Shown: positions 52,132 to 59,337 of the stretch, piece after piece
Position numbering within the stretch: position 1 is the first letter of the stretch
How the letters are laid out: the number at the start of each line of letters is the position of its first letter
Source of the DNA: Actinotalea subterranea
GTDB taxonomy: Bacteria; Actinomycetota; Actinomycetes; Actinomycetales; Cellulomonadaceae
DNA: 64,000 nt
Assembly (NCBI RefSeq): GCF_008364845.1
Contig: NZ_VTTP01000014.1
Location: 1-64,000, forward strand
Direction: 5' to 3'
Notes under the pieces: model-generated
Told to the model about the DNA's origin: nothing
The model's database searches: none
What the model saw: only the letters and a program-made list of their open reading frames with translations
Translations under genes and position numbers: made by a program

Positions 52132-53150
52132 GCACGCCCGACGCCGCCGCCACGCCCGCACCGCTCGTCGACCGGTTCGGCCGGGTCCACCGCGACCTGC
52201 GGATCTCCCTGACCGACCGGTGCTCCCTGCGCTGCACCTACTGCATGCCCGCCGAGGGCGTCCCCTGGCTGCCCGGCTCGACCATGCTCAGCACCGACGA
52301 GCTCGTGCGGATCGCCGCCGTCGGCGTCGCCCAGGGCATCACCGAGATCCGCCTGACGGGCGGCGAGCCGCTGCTGCGGCCCGACGTCGTCGACGTCGTG
52401 CGACGCATGGCCGCGCTCACGGGACCGGGCGGCTCCCCCGAGATCTCCCTCACGACGAACGCGCTGCGCCTGCCCGCCCTCGCGGCCCCGCTGCGCGACG
52501 CCGGGCTCGCACGCGTCAACATCAGCATCGACACGCTCGACCGCGAGCGCTTCGCGGCGCTGACCCGCCGGGACCGGCTGCACGACACGCTCGCGGGCAT
52601 CGCGGCCGCCGACTCGGTCGGCTTCTCGCCGATCAAGCTCAACGCCGTGGCCATGCGGGGCGTCAACGACGACGAGCTCGTGGACCTCGTGCGGTTCGCC
52701 GTCGACCGCGGCTACCAGATGCGGTTCATCGAGCAGATGCCGCTCGACGCCGGCCACACCTGGGACCGCTCCGCGATGGTCACGCAGCGCGAGGTCCTCG
52801 ACGCGTTGCGGGCCGCGTTCACGCTCACCGAGGTCCCGGGCCGGGGCTCGGCACCGGCGGAGCTCTGGTACGTCGACGGCGGGCCCGCGACCGTCGGCGT
52901 CATCGCCTCCGTCACGGCGCCCTTCTGCGGCTCGTGCGACCGCGTGCGGCTCACCGCCGACGGCCAGCTCCGCTCCTGCCTGTTCGCCCGGACGGAGACC
53001 GACCTGCGAACCCTCCTGCGCGAGGGCGCGGACGACGACGCGCTCGCCGCGGCCGTGCGGGCGTGCATCACCGGCAAGAAGCCCGGCCACGACATCGACG
53101 ACCCGTCGTTCCTCCAGCCCGACCGGCCGATGAGCGCGATCGGCGGCTGA
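52128..53150 (+). CDS. moaA: GTP 3',8-cyclase MoaA (radical SAM)
   Basis: 340 aa. First committed enzyme of molybdenum cofactor synthesis, converting GTP with SAM chemistry. N-terminal radical-SAM cluster motif CSLRCTYC (CxxxCxxC), SAM-binding LTGGEPLLR, and the C-terminal cluster Cys set CGSCDRVRLTADGQLRSC that binds GTP. It ends in Gly-Gly as MoaA proteins do, needed by MoaC-coupled activity. GTG start overlapping the moaE stop (GTGA) is preferred; a longer frame would run inside moaE. Convergent with moaD, 3 bp apart. Confidence 0.96.
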   Translation: MSTPDAAATPAPLVDRFGRVHRDLRISLTDRCSLRCTYCMPAEGVPWLPGSTMLSTDELVRIAAVGVAQGITEIRLTGGEPLLRPDVVDVVRRMAALTGPGGSPEISLTTNALRLPALAAPLRDAGLARVNISIDTLDRERFAALTRRDRLHDTLAGIAAADSVGFSPIKLNAVAMRGVNDDELVDLVRFAVDRGYQMRFIEQMPLDAGHTWDRSAMVTQREVLDALRAAFTLTEVPGRGSAPAELWYVDGGPATVGVIASVTAPFCGSCDRVRLTADGQLRSCLFARTETDLRTLLREGADDDALAAAVRACITGKKPGHDIDDPSFLQPDRPMSAIGG

Positions 53151-53153
53151 GCG

Positions 53154-53402
53154 TCAGCCGCCCGCGAAGGGCGGCATGACGTCGACCGTGGCACCGGGCG
53201 GGACGACCGACGCGTCGTCCTCGAGGCGCACCCCGTCGGCGAGCATGGAGCAGCGCGCCAGGACCCGCTCGAGCGCCGGCCCGTGCGCGGCGACCATGGC
53301 CGCACGCAGGGACCCCGCCGTGCCCGCGACCAGCGTCTGGGTGGGCATGCCGGCGGCCTCCGCCGCCGCTGCGAAGTACCTGATCGTCACCTGCCCGTTC
53401 AC
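53154..53402 (-). CDS. moaD: Molybdopterin synthase sulfur carrier MoaD
   Basis: 82 aa ubiquitin-like protein: VTIRYFAAAAEAAG at the start and the terminal PPFAGG, whose last Gly is adenylylated and thiocarboxylated by the MoeB-rhodanese enzyme encoded nearby. VVPPGATVDVMPPFAGG is typical. Last gene of the moeA-moaC-mobA-moaD run; its start overlaps the preceding stop by 4 bp. Confidence 0.94.
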   Translation of the reverse strand: MNGQVTIRYFAAAAEAAGMPTQTLVAGTAGSLRAAMVAAHGPALERVLARCSMLADGVRLEDDASVVPPGATVDVMPPFAGG

Positions 53403-54496
53403 GCGCGCTGCCCGTCCGTCCCGGGCGCGCTCACGCCGGGAGCCGTCTCGCCGGTGCTGCCGGTGCCGTCGGCGCCCGCCTCCCAGGCGCGCACGAGGTC
53501 GCCCGTCGCGGCAAGCACCCGCTCGAACGCCGCGCGGTCGCCTCCCGCGCGGGCGACGCCGTAGCCCACGAGGAAGCTCGTCAGGGGCACGGCGGGGCGC
53601 CCGACGCCCTGGGCGACGTCACGCGCGAGGTCGAGCAGCTCGTCGACGTCGAGCGCTCCCGGGTCGACGCCGAGCGACTCGCCCGTCGTGACGACCCAGC
53701 GGTGCAGCTCGCTGCCGAGGGGCTTGCCGTGGGGTGTGGCCCGCGGCTCGTCGGGTGCGTGGTGCGTCGGCTCGTTCATGGTCTCCTCCGCTGGATCGGC
53801 GTGCGGGTGGCCGGTGACGGGTCCGGCGGGCCCCGGGCGATCGGACGCACGGGCGACGGGCGGCGCCGACAGCGCGGCGTCGAGCCGCCGCACCTCGTCC
53901 CACGTGTCGGCGTCGGCGCCGTGACCCTCGGTGTCGACGACCGCGGCCAGGCGCAGCCCGGCCACGAGGCGGCGCACGGAGACCCCGTGCACCCCGCCGG
54001 CGGCGAACCCTGCGAGCGCGGCGCGCAGGGCGGGTCGGCGGTACGCCGCGACGAGCTGGGCGTGGCCACCCTCGTCGACGAGCTGCGCGCCGTCGGCACC
54101 CGCGTCCGCGGCGAGCGCGGCGAGGACTGCGGGCACCACCCGTGCGGCTCCAGGCACGTCGCACGCGAGCACGAGCACCGGCACGTCGTCGTCGCCGGCC
54201 GCTGCGGGATCCGCATGCGCGTCGAGGAACGTCAGCCCCGCGTCGATGCCCGCGACGGGCCCGCCCGACGGCGGGTGCTCGAGCGTGGTCGGGACGCCCG
54301 GCCGGGCGAGCTGGGGTGGCCCGACGATGACCACCCGGCGCGCGTGGCCCGTGGCCGCGAGCACGTGGTCGAGCATCGGCCGGCCGGCGACGACGACCTC
54401 GGCCTTCAGGACGCCGCCCAGGCGGCTGCCCGTCCCGCCCGCGAGGACGAGGGCGTCGAACCGCGCTGGCCCCGGCGCGGGCGTCCCGCGCGTCAC
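53399..54496 (-). CDS. mobA: MobA-like molybdenum cofactor guanylyltransferase fused to a DUF6457 domain
   Basis: 365 aa. The N-terminal 210 residues are a nucleotidyltransferase: LVLAGGTGSRLGGVLKAEVVVAGRPMLDHV is the GTP-binding loop, VLVLACDVPGA holds the metal Asp. This type makes (bis-)MGD, needed by NarG. After a Pro/Asp-rich linker, residues about 265-340 form a DUF6457 domain (LHRWVVTTGESLGVDPGALD ... DVAQGVGRPAVPLTSFLVGYGVA). An internal ATG between the domains (METN-like MNEPTHHAPDEP near 53778) could give a separate DUF6457 product. Overlaps moaC and moaD by 4 bp. Confidence 0.88.
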   Translation of the reverse strand: MTRGTPAPGPARFDALVLAGGTGSRLGGVLKAEVVVAGRPMLDHVLAATGHARRVVIVGPPQLARPGVPTTLEHPPSGGPVAGIDAGLTFLDAHADPAAAGDDDVPVLVLACDVPGAARVVPAVLAALAADAGADGAQLVDEGGHAQLVAAYRRPALRAALAGFAAGGVHGVSVRRLVAGLRLAAVVDTEGHGADADTWDEVRRLDAALSAPPVARASDRPGPAGPVTGHPHADPAEETMNEPTHHAPDEPRATPHGKPLGSELHRWVVTTGESLGVDPGALDVDELLDLARDVAQGVGRPAVPLTSFLVGYGVARAGGDRAAFERVLAATGDLVRAWEAGADGTGSTGETAPGVSAPGTDGQRA

Positions 54497-54966
54497 GGCT
54501 CCTCGCGGTGCCAGTCGCCCGAGCGCCCGCCGGACTTGGCGACGAGCCGCACGTCGGCGATCGACGTGCCCTTGTCCATGCCCTTGACCATGTCGACGAC
54601 CGCGAGCGCGGCGACCGACACGGCGGTCAGGGCCTCCATCTCGACGCCCGTGCGGTCGGCGGTCCGGACGGTCGCGCGCACGTGCACGCCCTCGTCCGCG
54701 ACCTCGAGGTCCACGGTGACGCCGTGCACGCCGATGACGTGGGCGAGCGGCAGCAGCTCGGCCGTGCGCTTCGCGGCGCTGATGCCCGCGACGCGTGCGA
54801 CGGCGAGCACGTCACCCTTCGGCACGTCGCCCGAGCGGAGCGCGGCGACCACGTGGGGCGCGCAGCGGACCAGGCCCGCCGCGGTCGCGGCCCGGACGGA
54901 CGGCTGCTTCGCGGTCACGTCGACCATGCGTGCGTGCCCCGCGGCGTCGAGGTGCGTGAACGTCAT
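54493..54966 (-). CDS. moaC: Cyclic pyranopterin monophosphate synthase MoaC
   Basis: 157 aa; it rearranges the MoaA product to cPMP. Motifs MVDVTAKQPSVR, KGDVLAVARVAGISAAKRT, LLPLAHVIGVHGV and GVEMEALTAVSVAALAVVDMVK with KSGGRSG near the end cover the conserved active site. Standard length. Coupled by 4-bp overlaps to moeA before and mobA after. Confidence 0.96.
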   Translation of the reverse strand: MTFTHLDAAGHARMVDVTAKQPSVRAATAAGLVRCAPHVVAALRSGDVPKGDVLAVARVAGISAAKRTAELLPLAHVIGVHGVTVDLEVADEGVHVRATVRTADRTGVEMEALTAVSVAALAVVDMVKGMDKGTSIADVRLVAKSGGRSGDWHREEP

Positions 54967-56201
54967 CGGTCGACTCGCATGACGCGCACCCTATCCCCGG
55001 GGTGGACCTCCTCGACCTCGGCGGGCACGAAGGCGAGCGCGTGCGCGGTGGCGAGCCCCGCGACGAGGTGCGAGCCGGACCCGCCCGCGACGGCCCGGCG
55101 CGCGGTGAGCACCCCGTCCACGCGGTCCAGCACGACCGGCATCCACTGCGCGCGCCCCGGGGGCGTCCGCCAGCCGTCGACGACGTGCGCCGTCATGGTC
55201 GGGCGCTGCACCTCGGCCAGCCCGCGCAGGCGCAGGAGCACGGGCCGCACGAAGACCTCGAACGAGACGAACGCGCTCACCGGGTTGCCCGGCAGCGCGA
55301 GCACCGGCGTCCCGCCCGGCAGCCGCCCGAGCCCCTGGGGCTTGCCGGGCTGCATCGCGACGCCGACGAACTCCATGCCCGCCTGACCGACGAGCACCTC
55401 CTTGACGACGTCGTAGGCCCCCATGCTCACGCCACCCGAGGTCACGACGGCGTCGACGGGGCCCCGCGCGTGCTCGAGGTCGAGGAGCACGGCCCGCAAC
55501 GCGTCCGCGTCGTCCGGGACCGCGCCGATGCGCACGACGTCGCAGCCCGCCTCACGCACCGCGGCGGCCAGGAGGTACGAGTTCGAGTCGGGGATCTGGC
55601 CACGCCGGAGCGCTGCGCCGGGTTCGACGAGCTCGTCGCCCGTCGACAGGACCGCGACCCGCGGCCTGCGGTGCACGCCGACGACGGCGCACCCGACGGA
55701 CGCCGCGGCGGCCACCTGGGCGGGCCCGAGCGCGGCGCCCGCACGGAGCACCACGTCACCGGCGCGGACGTCCTCGCCCGCGCGGCGCACGTGCGCGCCG
55801 ACCGCGGGCTCGTGGTGCACGCGGACCACGGCCGTCCCGCCGTCGGTCACCTCGACGGGCACGACGGCGTCGGCGCCGGGTGGCACGGGCGCGCCCGTCA
55901 TGATCCGGGCCGCCGTACCGGGGCCGACCTCCGGCTCGTCCGGCGTCCCTGCCGCGAGGTCGGCCAGGACGCGCAGCTCCACCGGCCGGTCCGACCCGGC
56001 CCCGGCAAGGTCTGCGGCGCGCACGGCGTAGCCGTCCATCGCGGAGTTGTCCCAGCGCGGCAGGGCGGTGGGCGACGCCACGTCGCGTGCAAGCACCAGG
56101 CCGTGGGCCTCGCCGATGGGCACGTCGACGGTCGGCGTGGGCGTCACGAGGGCGAGCGCTGCCGCCCGGTGCTCGTCGACGGTGCGCAGCGTGCTCGTCA
56201 T
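54963..56201 (-). CDS. moeA: Molybdopterin molybdotransferase MoeA
   Basis: 412 aa. Inserts molybdate into adenylylated molybdopterin. Domain I-II: WDNSAMDGYAVRAAD and MTGAPVPPGADAVVPVE; domain III (MogA-like): RVAVLSTGDELVEPG, SGGVSMGAYDVVKEVL, GKPQGLGRLPGGTPVLALPGNPVSAFVSFEVF; domain IV beta barrel at the end. The ATG is preceded by GGAGGG at good spacing, so the longer frame is rejected. It heads the moeA-moaC-mobA-moaD run. Confidence 0.96.
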   Translation of the reverse strand: MTSTLRTVDEHRAAALALVTPTPTVDVPIGEAHGLVLARDVASPTALPRWDNSAMDGYAVRAADLAGAGSDRPVELRVLADLAAGTPDEPEVGPGTAARIMTGAPVPPGADAVVPVEVTDGGTAVVRVHHEPAVGAHVRRAGEDVRAGDVVLRAGAALGPAQVAAAASVGCAVVGVHRRPRVAVLSTGDELVEPGAALRRGQIPDSNSYLLAAAVREAGCDVVRIGAVPDDADALRAVLLDLEHARGPVDAVVTSGGVSMGAYDVVKEVLVGQAGMEFVGVAMQPGKPQGLGRLPGGTPVLALPGNPVSAFVSFEVFVRPVLLRLRGLAEVQRPTMTAHVVDGWRTPPGRAQWMPVVLDRVDGVLTARRAVAGGSGSHLVAGLATAHALAFVPAEVEEVHPGDRVRVMRVDR

Positions 56202-56367
56202 GGGGTCCCTCCGCTCGCGGGGCGCGGGACCCCGGCAGTGGTGCCCGCGCACCGCACGGACCCGTGCAGTATCGCCCGGACGGAGCGTGCGGGCGTGGCC
56301 GTGGGGGCTCGCGCCGGTGTCGGCCCGGCGGCTCCTGTGGGAGCGACCCGGCGGCCGGACGGCTGGC

Positions 56368-56754
56368 TCAGCAGCAGTGGCCGGCGGCCCGGCTGATGCG
56401 CACGCGCCACACGTCGGGGCCCTCGGCGAGGTACTCCCACCCGATCTGCCCCGGCTCCTCGGCGTCGAGCTGGTAGCGCAGCGGCTTGGGGTCGTGGTCG
56501 TTCGCGAGCACGAAGGCCTCGCCCGGCGCGAGGGCCGCGACGGCACCGAAGATGCGCGCGTGGCGCTCGGCGGGGACGAGGGGGCGCACGTCGAGGTCCC
56601 CCGGGAGCGCCGTCTGAGCGGGCTGGTCCGCGGGTGCCGAGCCCTGCCCGCCGCCGCACCCGCACCCGCCGCACCCGCAGCCGCCCGCTCCCGTCCCGGT
56701 CTGCGGTGCCGCGGTGGTGGTCGTGGCGCTCACGAGGGGGAGGTTGCTGGTCAT
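56368..56754 (-). CDS. DUF2249 domain protein with Cys/Gly-rich N-terminal segment
   Basis: 128 aa. Residues about 23-36 read GGCGCGGCGCGGGQ, four cysteines in a flexible Gly run that could hold a metal. Residues 50-128 are a DUF2249 domain (LDVRPLVPAERHARIF, GEAFVLANDHDPKPLRYQLDAE, WEYLAEGPDVWRVRISR), ending in CC. DUF2249 proteins recur near nitrate, nitrite and NO genes and SirA-like folds, but no activity is established. It is divergent from the second SufR-like regulator across 83 bp, so that regulator probably controls it. Confidence 0.82.
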   Translation of the reverse strand: MTSNLPLVSATTTTAAPQTGTGAGGCGCGGCGCGGGQGSAPADQPAQTALPGDLDVRPLVPAERHARIFGAVAALAPGEAFVLANDHDPKPLRYQLDAEEPGQIGWEYLAEGPDVWRVRISRAAGHCC

Positions 56755-56799
56755 GGTCGCTCCTGGAGGCTGGCTCGGCGCACGACGTCCTCGTGCCGT

Positions 56800-56814
56800 G
56801 AGTTGTTTTTACTC
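56800..56814. promoter_or_regulatory. AT-rich inverted repeat between DUF2249 and the second SufR-like gene
   Basis: GAGT-TGTTTTT-ACTC stands out in the GC-rich surroundings, 24 bp before the regulator's GTG and 45 bp before the DUF2249 ATG. A plausible operator for the regulator itself. Confidence 0.45.
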
Positions 56815-56837
56815 CCCTAACAGAGGAAACTGCAAAC

Positions 56838-57488
56838 GTGCCCGTGCCCCGAACCGAGCCCCTGCGCCGTCAACCGCCGGGCGTGCGCCGCGCCGCCCTG
56901 CTCGAGGTGCTGCGCGACCGCGGGACCGCCATGGCCGTCGCCGAGCTCGCCCCGCTCGCCGGGCTGCACCCGAACACGGTCCGCGCCCACCTCGACGTCC
57001 TCGTGCGCACCGGCCAGGTCCAGCGGCGCACCGACGCGCGCCACACCCCCGGCCGGCCCCGCGAGCTGTTCGAGGCGACCGGCACCGAGGTGGGCGACCG
57101 CAGCTACCGGCTCCTCGCCGAGGTCCTCGCGGACCGGCTCGCCGAGCTCACCGACGACCCTGCCGACGCCGCCGCCGAGGCGGGGCGCCGGTGGGCCCTG
57201 CGCCGTGAGCCGGCGGCCACGACGTCCGAGCCGCTCGCGCCCGTCGTGCAGATGCTCCGCGTCCACGGCTTCGCCCCCGAGGTGTCCGCCGACGGCGCCG
57301 CGATCGAGCTGCACCACTGCCCGTTCCTCGAGCTGGCGCGGGAGCGCCCCGACATCGTGTGCGGCGCCCACCTCGGCCTCATCCGGGGCGCCCTCGAGCG
57401 CACGGGCGCCGACGTCGTGGCCACGCGCATCGTGCCGTTCGCCCGGCCGCACGTGTGCGTGACCGAGCTCGCCGCGACCCCTCGGTAG
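56838..57488 (+). CDS. SufR-like winged-helix regulator with three-Cys Fe-S motif (second copy)
   Basis: 216 aa, homologous throughout to the regulator at 50369-51076. Winged helix: RRAALLEVLRDRGTAMAVAELA ... LHPNTVRAHLDVLVRTGQV with HTPGRPRELF wing. C-terminal CPFLELARERPDIVCGAHLG and HVCVTEL place Cys at 161, 175 and 207, the same C-x13-C-x31-C spacing as the paralogue. A bound Fe-S cluster is expected from the family. GTG start with AGAGGA upstream. Located between the DUF2249 and MoeB-like genes. Confidence 0.87.
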   Translation: MPVPRTEPLRRQPPGVRRAALLEVLRDRGTAMAVAELAPLAGLHPNTVRAHLDVLVRTGQVQRRTDARHTPGRPRELFEATGTEVGDRSYRLLAEVLADRLAELTDDPADAAAEAGRRWALRREPAATTSEPLAPVVQMLRVHGFAPEVSADGAAIELHHCPFLELARERPDIVCGAHLGLIRGALERTGADVVATRIVPFARPHVCVTELAATPR

Positions 57489-57497
57489 GTCGACCCC

Positions 57498-58721
57498 TCA
57501 GTAGGTCGGCAGGGACGGGTCGACGTCGGCGACCCAGGCGAGCACGCCGCCCGCGAGGCTCGTGGCGTCGAAACCCGCCGACGCGAGCGCACGGGCGGCC
57601 TGCTCGGAGCGCACGCCGCTGCGGCAGTGCACCACGAGCGGCAGGTCGCGCGGCAGGTCCGCGAGGCCGCTCCCGTCGAGAACGCGCGCGAGCGGGACGC
57701 CGACGGCCCCGGGGATCGAGACGATCGACCGCTCGCCCGGCTCGCGCACGTCCACGAGCACGAAGTCGTCGCCGCCGCCCGCACGCACGGCCAGCCGGTC
57801 CGCGAGGGCGCGCGCCGTCGTCGTCCGCACCACCTCCGAGCCCGCCCCTCCGGCCCCGCCGCGGCCGTCGTCACCGTCGCCCCCGTCAGCGCGCGTCGCG
57901 CACGCCTGCACCGGCGTCTCCGTTCCCGCCCAGGCACCGGCCGGGCGCCCGACGAGCGGCACCTCGGTCCACCGCGCCGCGAGCGCGTCGAGCACCAGGA
58001 CACGGCCGAGCAGGGGCTCCCCCGCACCCGTCAGCAGCTTCACGGCCTCGGTGGCCATGAGGGAGCCCACCTGGCCGCACAGGGCCCCCAGCACGCCTCC
58101 CTCGGCGCACGAGGGCACGCTGCCCGCCGGCGGCGGCGCCGGGAAGAGGTCCCGCAGCTGCACCGGGGCGACGCCGCTCCCCGCGGGGGGTGCCCCCCAG
58201 AACACGGCGACCTGCGCGTCGAACCGGAAGATCGAGCCCCAGACCTCCGGCAGGCCGAGGCGCACGCACGCGTCGTTCACCAGGTACCGCGTCGGGAAGT
58301 TGTCGGTCCCGTCGATCACGAGGTCGTAGCCCGCGAGCACCGCGTCGACGTTCTCCGTGCCCAGCCGCACGTGGTGGGTCACGACGTCGACGCCGGGGTC
58401 GAGCGCGTGGACGGCGTCGCGCGCGCTGTCCACCTTCGCGCGCCCGACGTCGTCCCTGCCGTGCACGACCTGCCGCTGGAGGTTGCTCAGCTCCACGGCG
58501 TCGGCGTCGACGACCCCGAGGCGCCCCACGCCCGCCGCCGCCAGGTAGAGCAGGACCGGCGCGCCGAGCCCGCCCGCACCGACCACGCACACGCGCGCGT
58601 TGCGCAGCCGACGCTGCCCCTCCTCGCCGACCTGGGGCAGCAGCAGGTGGCGCGACCAGCGCTCGACCTCCACGCGCGTCAGGGGCGGTCCGGGCTCGAC
58701 GAGGGGCGGCACGGGCGGCAT
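57498..58721 (-). CDS. moeZ: Molybdopterin-synthase adenylyltransferase fused to rhodanese (MoeZ/MoeBR)
   Basis: 407 aa. The N-terminal ThiF/MoeB domain has the ATP loop VVGAGGLGAPVLLYLAAAG, VDADAVELSNLQRQVVHG, VIDGTDNFPTRYLVND and PSCAEGGVLGALCG. The C-terminal rhodanese domain has FVLVDVREPGE and active-site loop VHCRSGVRSEQAA with the persulfide Cys. It activates the MoaD C-terminus and transfers sulfur to it. The Zn-binding CxxC pairs of E. coli MoeB are not evident, as in mycobacterial MoeZ. The ATG lies 7 nt after TACCGT; the longer open frame upstream is antisense to modA. Confidence 0.93.
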   Translation of the reverse strand: MPPVPPLVEPGPPLTRVEVERWSRHLLLPQVGEEGQRRLRNARVCVVGAGGLGAPVLLYLAAAGVGRLGVVDADAVELSNLQRQVVHGRDDVGRAKVDSARDAVHALDPGVDVVTHHVRLGTENVDAVLAGYDLVIDGTDNFPTRYLVNDACVRLGLPEVWGSIFRFDAQVAVFWGAPPAGSGVAPVQLRDLFPAPPPAGSVPSCAEGGVLGALCGQVGSLMATEAVKLLTGAGEPLLGRVLVLDALAARWTEVPLVGRPAGAWAGTETPVQACATRADGGDGDDGRGGAGGAGSEVVRTTTARALADRLAVRAGGGDDFVLVDVREPGERSIVSIPGAVGVPLARVLDGSGLADLPRDLPLVVHCRSGVRSEQAARALASAGFDATSLAGGVLAWVADVDPSLPTY

Positions 58722-58728
58722 GCCCCCC

Positions 58729-58734
58729 ACGGTA
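58729..58734 (-). promoter_or_regulatory. -10 box TACCGT, leaderless promoter of moeZ
   Basis: TACCGT on the minus strand, 7 nt, ATG. Confidence 0.5.
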
Positions 58735-58868
58735 CGTGGGCCCGCACAGCGTCGACCGTGCGGCGCCGCAGGGCACCTCGGCGCGTCCGCCCCCGAGGCA
58801 CCGGCGACCGCTCGCGAGCGCGGGTGCGCGACCGCTCGCCGGCGGGCGCCGACCGCACCCGCGCCCGT

Positions 58869-58917
58869 GCCGCAGATGCGGCCCATCGGTCGCCTCGGTG
58901 CCGCATCTGCGTACACT
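58869..58917 (+). promoter_or_regulatory. Duplicated operator and leaderless -10 box of the HTH-TOBE/modABC operon
   Basis: GCCGCAGATGCGGC (58869-58882, palindromic halves GCCGCA/TGCGGC) is repeated in inverted orientation as GCCGCATCTGCG at 58900-58911, leaving 17 bp between. The second copy abuts TACACT (58912-58917), which is 6 nt before the ATG. A repressor binding both copies would cover the promoter. Confidence 0.6.
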
Positions 58918-58923
58918 CCCTGC

Positions 58924-59337
58924 ATGCCGCAGTACCGCATCCGCGAGGCCGCCGACCTGCTCGGCGTGAGCACCGACACGGTGCGTCGCTGGTCCGACGC
59001 GGGACGCCTGACGACGGGGCTCGACGCCTCGGGACGCCAGGTCGTCGACGGACGGGTGCTCGCCGAGCTCGCGCAGGAGCTCGCCCGCGAGCCGCGCGAG
59101 CACGGTGCGCCCGGCGTCGTCGTCGGCCGCTCCGTGCGCAACCGCTTCACGGGCCTGGTGACGCGCGTCGTGCGGGACACGGTCATGGCGCAGGTCGAGA
59201 TCCAGGCCGGGCCGCACCGGGTCGTCTCGCTCATCAGCCGGGAGGCCGCGGACGAGCTCGGGCTGGAGCCCGGCGTCCTCGCGGTGGCGGCGGTCAAGTC
59301 CACCGACGTCGCCGTCGAGCGCGTGGCGCCACGATGA
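58924..59337 (+). CDS. HTH-TOBE molybdate-responsive regulator
   Basis: 137 aa. Residues 4-55: MerR/excisionase-like helix-turn-helix (YRIREAADLLGVSTDTVRRWSDAGRL). Residues 68-134: a TOBE/Mop molybdate-binding domain (SVRNRFTGLVTRVVRDTVMAQVEI ... VVSLISREAADELGLEPG ... VAAVKSTDVAVER). This compact design differs from ModE (LysR-type HTH plus two TOBE domains) but should do the same job: sense molybdate and control modABC. The start overlaps a leaderless promoter; the stop overlaps modA by 4 bp (ATGA). Autoregulation through the duplicated palindrome upstream is likely. Confidence 0.9.
   Translation: MPQYRIREAADLLGVSTDTVRRWSDAGRLTTGLDASGRQVVDGRVLAELAQELAREPREHGAPGVVVGRSVRNRFTGLVTRVVRDTVMAQVEIQAGPHRVVSLISREAADELGLEPGVLAVAAVKSTDVAVERVAPR

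Noticed and set aside
57627-59333. Open frame extending far upstream of modA on the plus strand
   Set aside because: It is antisense to moeZ and overlaps the HTH-TOBE gene; the modA start at 59334 has the ATGA coupling and the hydrophobic N-terminus directly after it.
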